NCBI GenBank assembly: GCA_017979445.1
Contig: CM030709.1
Span: 5,064,001 to 5,128,000, forward strand
DNA: 64,000 nucleotides
Direction: 5' to 3'
Origin: Akebia trifoliata
Lineage: Eukaryota > Streptophyta > Magnoliopsida > Ranunculales > Lardizabalaceae
A program made the position numbers and the translations under genes. Under the pieces are notes generated by a model. That model saw only the letters and a list, made by a program, of their open reading frames with translations. It ran no database searches and was not told the origin of the DNA. This document shows, in pieces, positions 60,284 through 64,000 of the stretch; position 1 is the first letter of the stretch; every line of letters starts with the position of its first letter.

Positions 60284-61025
60284 AACTAGGGGTGCACATA
60301 GTTCGGATTGGTTCGGATTTTGGCAAAATTGGAACTGAACCAAATATGATCGATTCTACAAATTTGGGATTGAACCAATCCAATTATCTTATAGAACCGA
60401 ACCAATCCAAACCAAACTTGGTTCAGATTGGTTCGGATCGGTTCTCGGTTCTCATACTTTCAAAATAGAAAAACAAGTATTTTTTCTTTCAAAAAAGGAA
60501 TCCTTTGGATCAGATAATAAATAATGCATATTTTAAAAATGAAAATGATTTTATGATTAAATTATGACTAAAATCTATATAAATTGAAAATTAGAGAAAA
60601 CTCAATGAGACTAAAAAAAATTACAATTTTAAAATTGATATTTTGGATGGATTAGTGAGAAAACTAATCCATAAATGGTAGATTAACGAATTCAAATCTA
60701 GATTCGTATAGTACATTTCATCTAACAAACATAGCATAAAGGTTCTCGTAAAAAAACAAGGAATCAAACTCTTAGAATTTTTTTATTTTTTATAAATGGG
60801 TTGATTCATTTGAGAGTTGAGAGAGAACTTTGTGTACATTTTTTATGAGTTTTTGTTAGAAAAAAATAGAGGAGATAAAGTTGAAGACTTTGATGAGTTA
60901 TACTTCAGATTAATTTGATTCTATTATACCCTTAATCCGAAACCGAATCAAATCAATCGGATTTTTTTATATACAATCCGTACTCGAACCAAACCATATT
61001 CAATCCGAACCAATCCAATCCAAAA
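60284..61025. repeat. GGTTCGG/CCGAACC-rich degenerate element
   Basis: It begins TAGGGGTGCACATAGTTCGG and is dense in GGTTCGGATTGG and its complement CCAATCCGAACC near both ends (60300-60450 and 60940-61020), with AT-rich sequence between. Similar TAGGGGTGTCAATGGG-type starts occur at 531 and 35990. Frames through it translate to Asn/Gly/Ser/Pro-rich repeats and are not genes. Confidence 0.5.
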
Positions 61026-61467
61026 GACTTCAAAACTATTCTATCAACATGTCACGCCGGGATAGTATAGCGAGATGGAGGAGGGAGGAGTCCGATTATC
61101 AAAACACATTTATCATGCCGACACATTGTACAACTTGACACGTGTCATCATATCAACCGCGAGTGTTTTCTATACTTGGGCGGTGCAAAACGTGTTAAAA
61201 TAATAATTAACAGATCTAGAAGAAATCATTGAAAAAGACTTTAAAGACCAAATCATGTCACAATATTAAAGTCCTTTGAAAGGCAAAAAAGGAGAGGAGA
61301 AACATAATTTTAGCGTGGCACCATAAGATTCGTTGAGAGAGAGCTCATGATTAAGCGTGAATGGTCGGTAGTGATGGGCGGTTCCTCACTATGGCACGAA
61401 TTCCAAGTCATATTAAAACACGTGTATAATTATATATGAGTTGTCCTGAGTGACATTAAAATTTAAA

Positions 61468-61707
61468 GAATGCTGCTTTTCTGAATAAAAAATCCTTATT
61501 CAATCAACAGTAGGAGACGTGGCATGAATACAGAATCATAGATCTTTTTTCTTGGGATACACAATCTTACATTTTATTTATTTATTTATTTATTTATGAG
61601 GATGTATAATTGTGTATCGAGAGGAAAAAGATCTATGGTTCGACATCCATGCTACGTTAGCTGAGTATTGACCGAGTGAAGGTTTTCTAGTTCGAAAATC
61701 ATTATTC
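61468..61707. mobile_element. Mutator-like MITE, copy 6 (240 bp), older partner of a nested pair
   Basis: The left end GAATGCTGCTTTTCTGAATA aligns with the complement of the right end (GAATAATGATTTTCGAACTA). Similarity runs on through AAAATCCTTATTCAATCAA / AAAACCTTCACTCGGTCAA. The core holds CATAGATCTTTTTTCTTGGGATACAC, a TTTA microsatellite, and GTGTATCGAGAGGAAAAAGATCTATGG. The left 9-bp flank AAATTTAAA (61459-61467) is matched on the right only after removing copy 7 (AAA at 61708-61710 plus TTTAAA at 61949-61954). Confidence 0.88.
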
Positions 61708-61710
61708 AAA

Positions 61711-61939
61711 GAGTTGTGATAATCTGACTATTCCATGTGGCATACTCAATCGACTACTTGACGTGATAAGTTCGAAAATGATAGATATGCACTTTTCGGG
61801 ATATATGATTCCCTCGAGATATTTTAATGGGGAAGTGCAACCGTGTATCTTGAGGAGCGTAAATCTATGGTTCTTGAATTTGTCAGGTCAGAGTAGTCGA
61901 TTGAGTTTGCCATATGGAGTAGTTAGATTATTACGATTC
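61711..61939. mobile_element. Mutator-like MITE, copy 7 (229 bp), perfect 9-bp target duplication
   Basis: The left end GAGTTGTGATAATCTGACTA and the right end TAGTTAGATTATTACGATTC are inverted. TTATTCAAA occurs exactly on both sides (61702-61710 and 61940-61948). Arms GGCATACTCAATCGACTACTTGACGTGA and AGGTCAGAGTAGTCGATTGAGTTTGCC pair over about 28 bp. The core has TTTCGGGATATATG and GTGTATCTTGAGGAG. It inserted at the very end of copy 6. Confidence 0.93.
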
Positions 61940-62513
61940 TTATTCAAATTTAAATCGTTTCACTCATTGCTGATATGGAGATGCACACATAACCATAGAT
62001 GCTTTTTAGTCATATCTCGATGAAAAATTCTCTGGCTTGTACGAACGTCCACATCCACATCAGTAATGTATTAAAAACTTTATTGTGATTTCAACATTTC
62101 CCATTATATGTACTAAAGAATCAGACCAGTTTTAGTATGATAGCAGGGAAGAAAGTTCTTCACTAAACCTCATCCATCATAAAAAAAAAAAAAAAAATAA
62201 AAAATAAAAAAAGACATGTGTACAAATATTCTTGAGAATCATAATAAATTTCAAACCTTATTTTATGCATCTCGGGATCTGCGACGATAGATGAGGCTTA
62301 GTAACACCTCTTCCCTTGTATCATAGTGAGGAAAGGGTTTCTCTAAACAAAAATGGTTTTCACAATAATTATTTCTATGACATGGTGCCAGCTGGCAATT
62401 GTAATTTACACTTTAAGGTTAGAATTAATTTTTGTTTCATCGATAGCATTGATAAGAATTATTAAATTCTTTACCCTAAACTTAGATTAATCTTTTTTTT
62501 TTTTAAGTTGTAG

Positions 62514-62677
62514 AGTAACATTAAAATATACATCGTGGGGGACATTTCTGATGTGGATGTGTTTGAATCATAGATGCTTTTCATCAATATACAAGTGAGA
62601 TCTCGAGGAAAGCATCTATGATTTTGACACATGTCCATGTCAGAAATGTCTCCCACGATGTACGTTTTAATGTTACT
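62514..62677. mobile_element. Foldback hairpin element, arms about 75 bp
   Basis: AGTAACATTAAAATATACAT then CGTGGGGGACATTTCTGATG on the left is mirrored by CATGTCAGAAATGTCTCCCACG then ATGTACGTTTTAATGTTACT on the right. The inner arms share AATCATAGATGCTTT / AAAGCATCTATGATTTTGAC around a short CAATATACAAGTGAGATC loop. The whole 164-bp unit could fold into one long imperfect hairpin. No target duplication was found. Its CATAGATGC core ties it loosely to the Mutator-like family. Confidence 0.78.
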
Positions 62678-64000
62678 TCAACATTATCCTTATTTTTTTC
62701 GTAAGTATTTTAATTTGTTGACTTATAAAATTAGTGTCAATTATCATGTTCATTTTGTCATCTGTTGAGATATTTGATAATTTATTGGATTATGTCACGA
62801 AAATAATCTCTTTGGTCATCAAACATTTCTCATTTTCATACAATTTTTTTTCTTTTTTGTGATTGTAACAGTTTTAAATCTACTTTTACTATTTTAATCC
62901 ATATTCTTTTTTTTGGTAGACTTACATATTTATTTTTAGATGGCATTTTAATTTTTTTTTTCTTTTAAATTTTACAATGTACCAAACACTGTCAATTGGC
63001 TTTCTCCTAATTCATCTTTATTAGGACTTACACATTTATATGAAATATTTATTCCTAATTATGCCCTAAATTACACGTTATCATCTTTAATAAAAAAAAG
63101 GTTATGAATGATGCATTATTAGTTCCATAATATTCATAGAAAAAAAAAATCAAATTTCTTCTATAAATAAATAAAATTGACTTAATCAAACTAAATGAGG
63201 TTTTGTATTCCATAAGAGATACATTCTTCATCTCTAAAGGGTGCTTTATACGCAATGGTGTTTAATTTATGATCACTAATGCCCTAAATTACACATTGGG
63301 GGTATAAGTTATTGGGAACGACTGGTAATGGTGTTGAATTAAGGTAATCTCCAAAATTTATGTGAAACATAAGGAGGATCATTGAAATCATCGATTATTT
63401 TAAGTGAAAATTACTAAAAGAAGGTTAAGTGTTTTAATATTTATCAAAAAGAATATAATTTTTTTAAAGAGTACCAAAAACAAATTAAGTTATTAGACAA
63501 TCTAACGTTTTAATAACTCATTAGATTAACCAACATTTTGAAATGTTAAATTACATTACTGTATCAAAAATACTCTTGGAATGATTAAAATGTTGAATTG
63601 TCCAATGTTTTAATATCTTGCTTTAACACCCAACAACCCACATCTAAAAATATTCGACTATCGAACCACTTAATTTGTTTTTGGTAATTTATATATATAT
63701 ATATATATATATTGTAAATATTTACATATTTAACTCCCTCTTAGTAATTTTTCCTTATTTTAATTGTTGGACGTATCATTCATGTATGCTTGAGTACGTT
63801 ATTGTCTCAATATTATAATATTTTCTCTACTACCTCACAAACAAATATATTCTAACATTTTCTCTTTATTTAATTGTAAGTTATTTTGAATTTGAAATAT
63901 TTTTTTTTCTTTCCCAAAACTTAAAAATGCATGTTGCACTTAAAAGAGTGAAAAATGGCCAAAATATCCCCAATTTTAAACTTTTTCTTGTGAAAACTCT
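62678..64000. other. AT-rich sequence, no gene seen
   Basis: It contains long T and A runs and a TA microsatellite (about 63690-63711). Two stretches share TTGGTAATTT / TTAAGT and 'AACGTTTTAATA' words with 15.95-16.24 kb, suggesting a common decayed repeat. Nothing coding was recognised. Confidence 0.45.

Larger units (their letters stand above)
57762..61458. other. Intergenic region, repeats
   Basis: No gene recognised. It includes the inverted-end element at 58073-58564, partial family cores near 59930-60000 and 60120-60270 (GTATCCCAAGAAAAAAC and CATAGATGC-type words), and a block rich in GGTTCGGATTGG/CCAATCCGAACC words (60284-61025). Confidence 0.5.

Noticed and set aside
60115..60468. 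Open frame of 117 codons
   Set aside because: Its second half translates the GGTTCGG/CCGAACC repeat into NQSN/GSD words; it is repeat sequence.

Overview
This window is nuclear DNA from a seed plant, most likely an angiosperm. It is AT-rich, its genes are spliced with plant-style GT-AG introns, and its proteins match plant-only families. I cannot name the species. Four genes are certain and a fifth small one is likely. Everything else is intergenic DNA packed with old transposon debris and tandem repeats.

Layout: (1) 1.6-9.4 kb, minus strand: a complete 18-exon class III HD-ZIP gene of the REVOLUTA type. All exons join in frame to 838 residues. It has a split miR165/166 site, one GC-AG intron and a uORF-rich leader, with the leader and TATA reaching about 10.15 kb. 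(2) 24.2-29.6 kb, minus strand: a 3-exon DRB2-type double-stranded RNA-binding protein of 385 residues. Its second intron holds a decayed LINE, and its leader or proximal promoter contains a 145-bp direct duplication. (3) 39.2-39.7 kb, minus strand: an intronless S40/DUF584 senescence-regulator-like gene. (4) 50.4-50.9 kb, plus strand: an intronless cytosolic ribosomal protein uL11 (L12) gene with a typical telo-box/site II promoter. (5) 57.6 kb, plus strand: a probable 53-residue protein gene of unknown family with a good TATA box and first-AUG context.

The main novelty is in the intergenic DNA. A family of short inverted-repeat elements (about 165-240 bp) recurs at seven places (14.2, 21.7, 23.4, 41.2, 43.6, 61.5 and 61.7 kb). 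They end in variants of GAGTCGTGATTTTCTGACTC, share a palindromic core built on GTGTATCCCAA...ATCTATGG, and are flanked by 9-bp target duplications, the hallmark of Mutator-like elements. At 61.5-61.9 kb one copy has inserted into the edge of another, and removing it by eye restores a perfect 9-bp duplication for the older one. A 1.88-kb element at 51.8-53.7 kb has the same 20-bp ends but long (about 440 bp) inverted repeats. Both of its arms carry pieces of an alpha-tubulin gene, so it looks like a Pack-MULE.

Other repeats include a second palindromic family (0.7, 46.7, 48.0, 56.2 and 56.6 kb), one copy of which is nested in a 1.1-kb element; near-perfect foldback hairpins (11.6 and 62.5 kb); a 39-bp minisatellite (31 kb); a four-copy ~160-bp array (18 kb); and SINE-like fragments. 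Two of the genes touch the same biology: DRB2-type proteins act with Dicer-like enzymes in small-RNA production, and REVOLUTA is a classic miR165/166 target. The rest of the gene set shows no operon-like logic, as expected for a plant.
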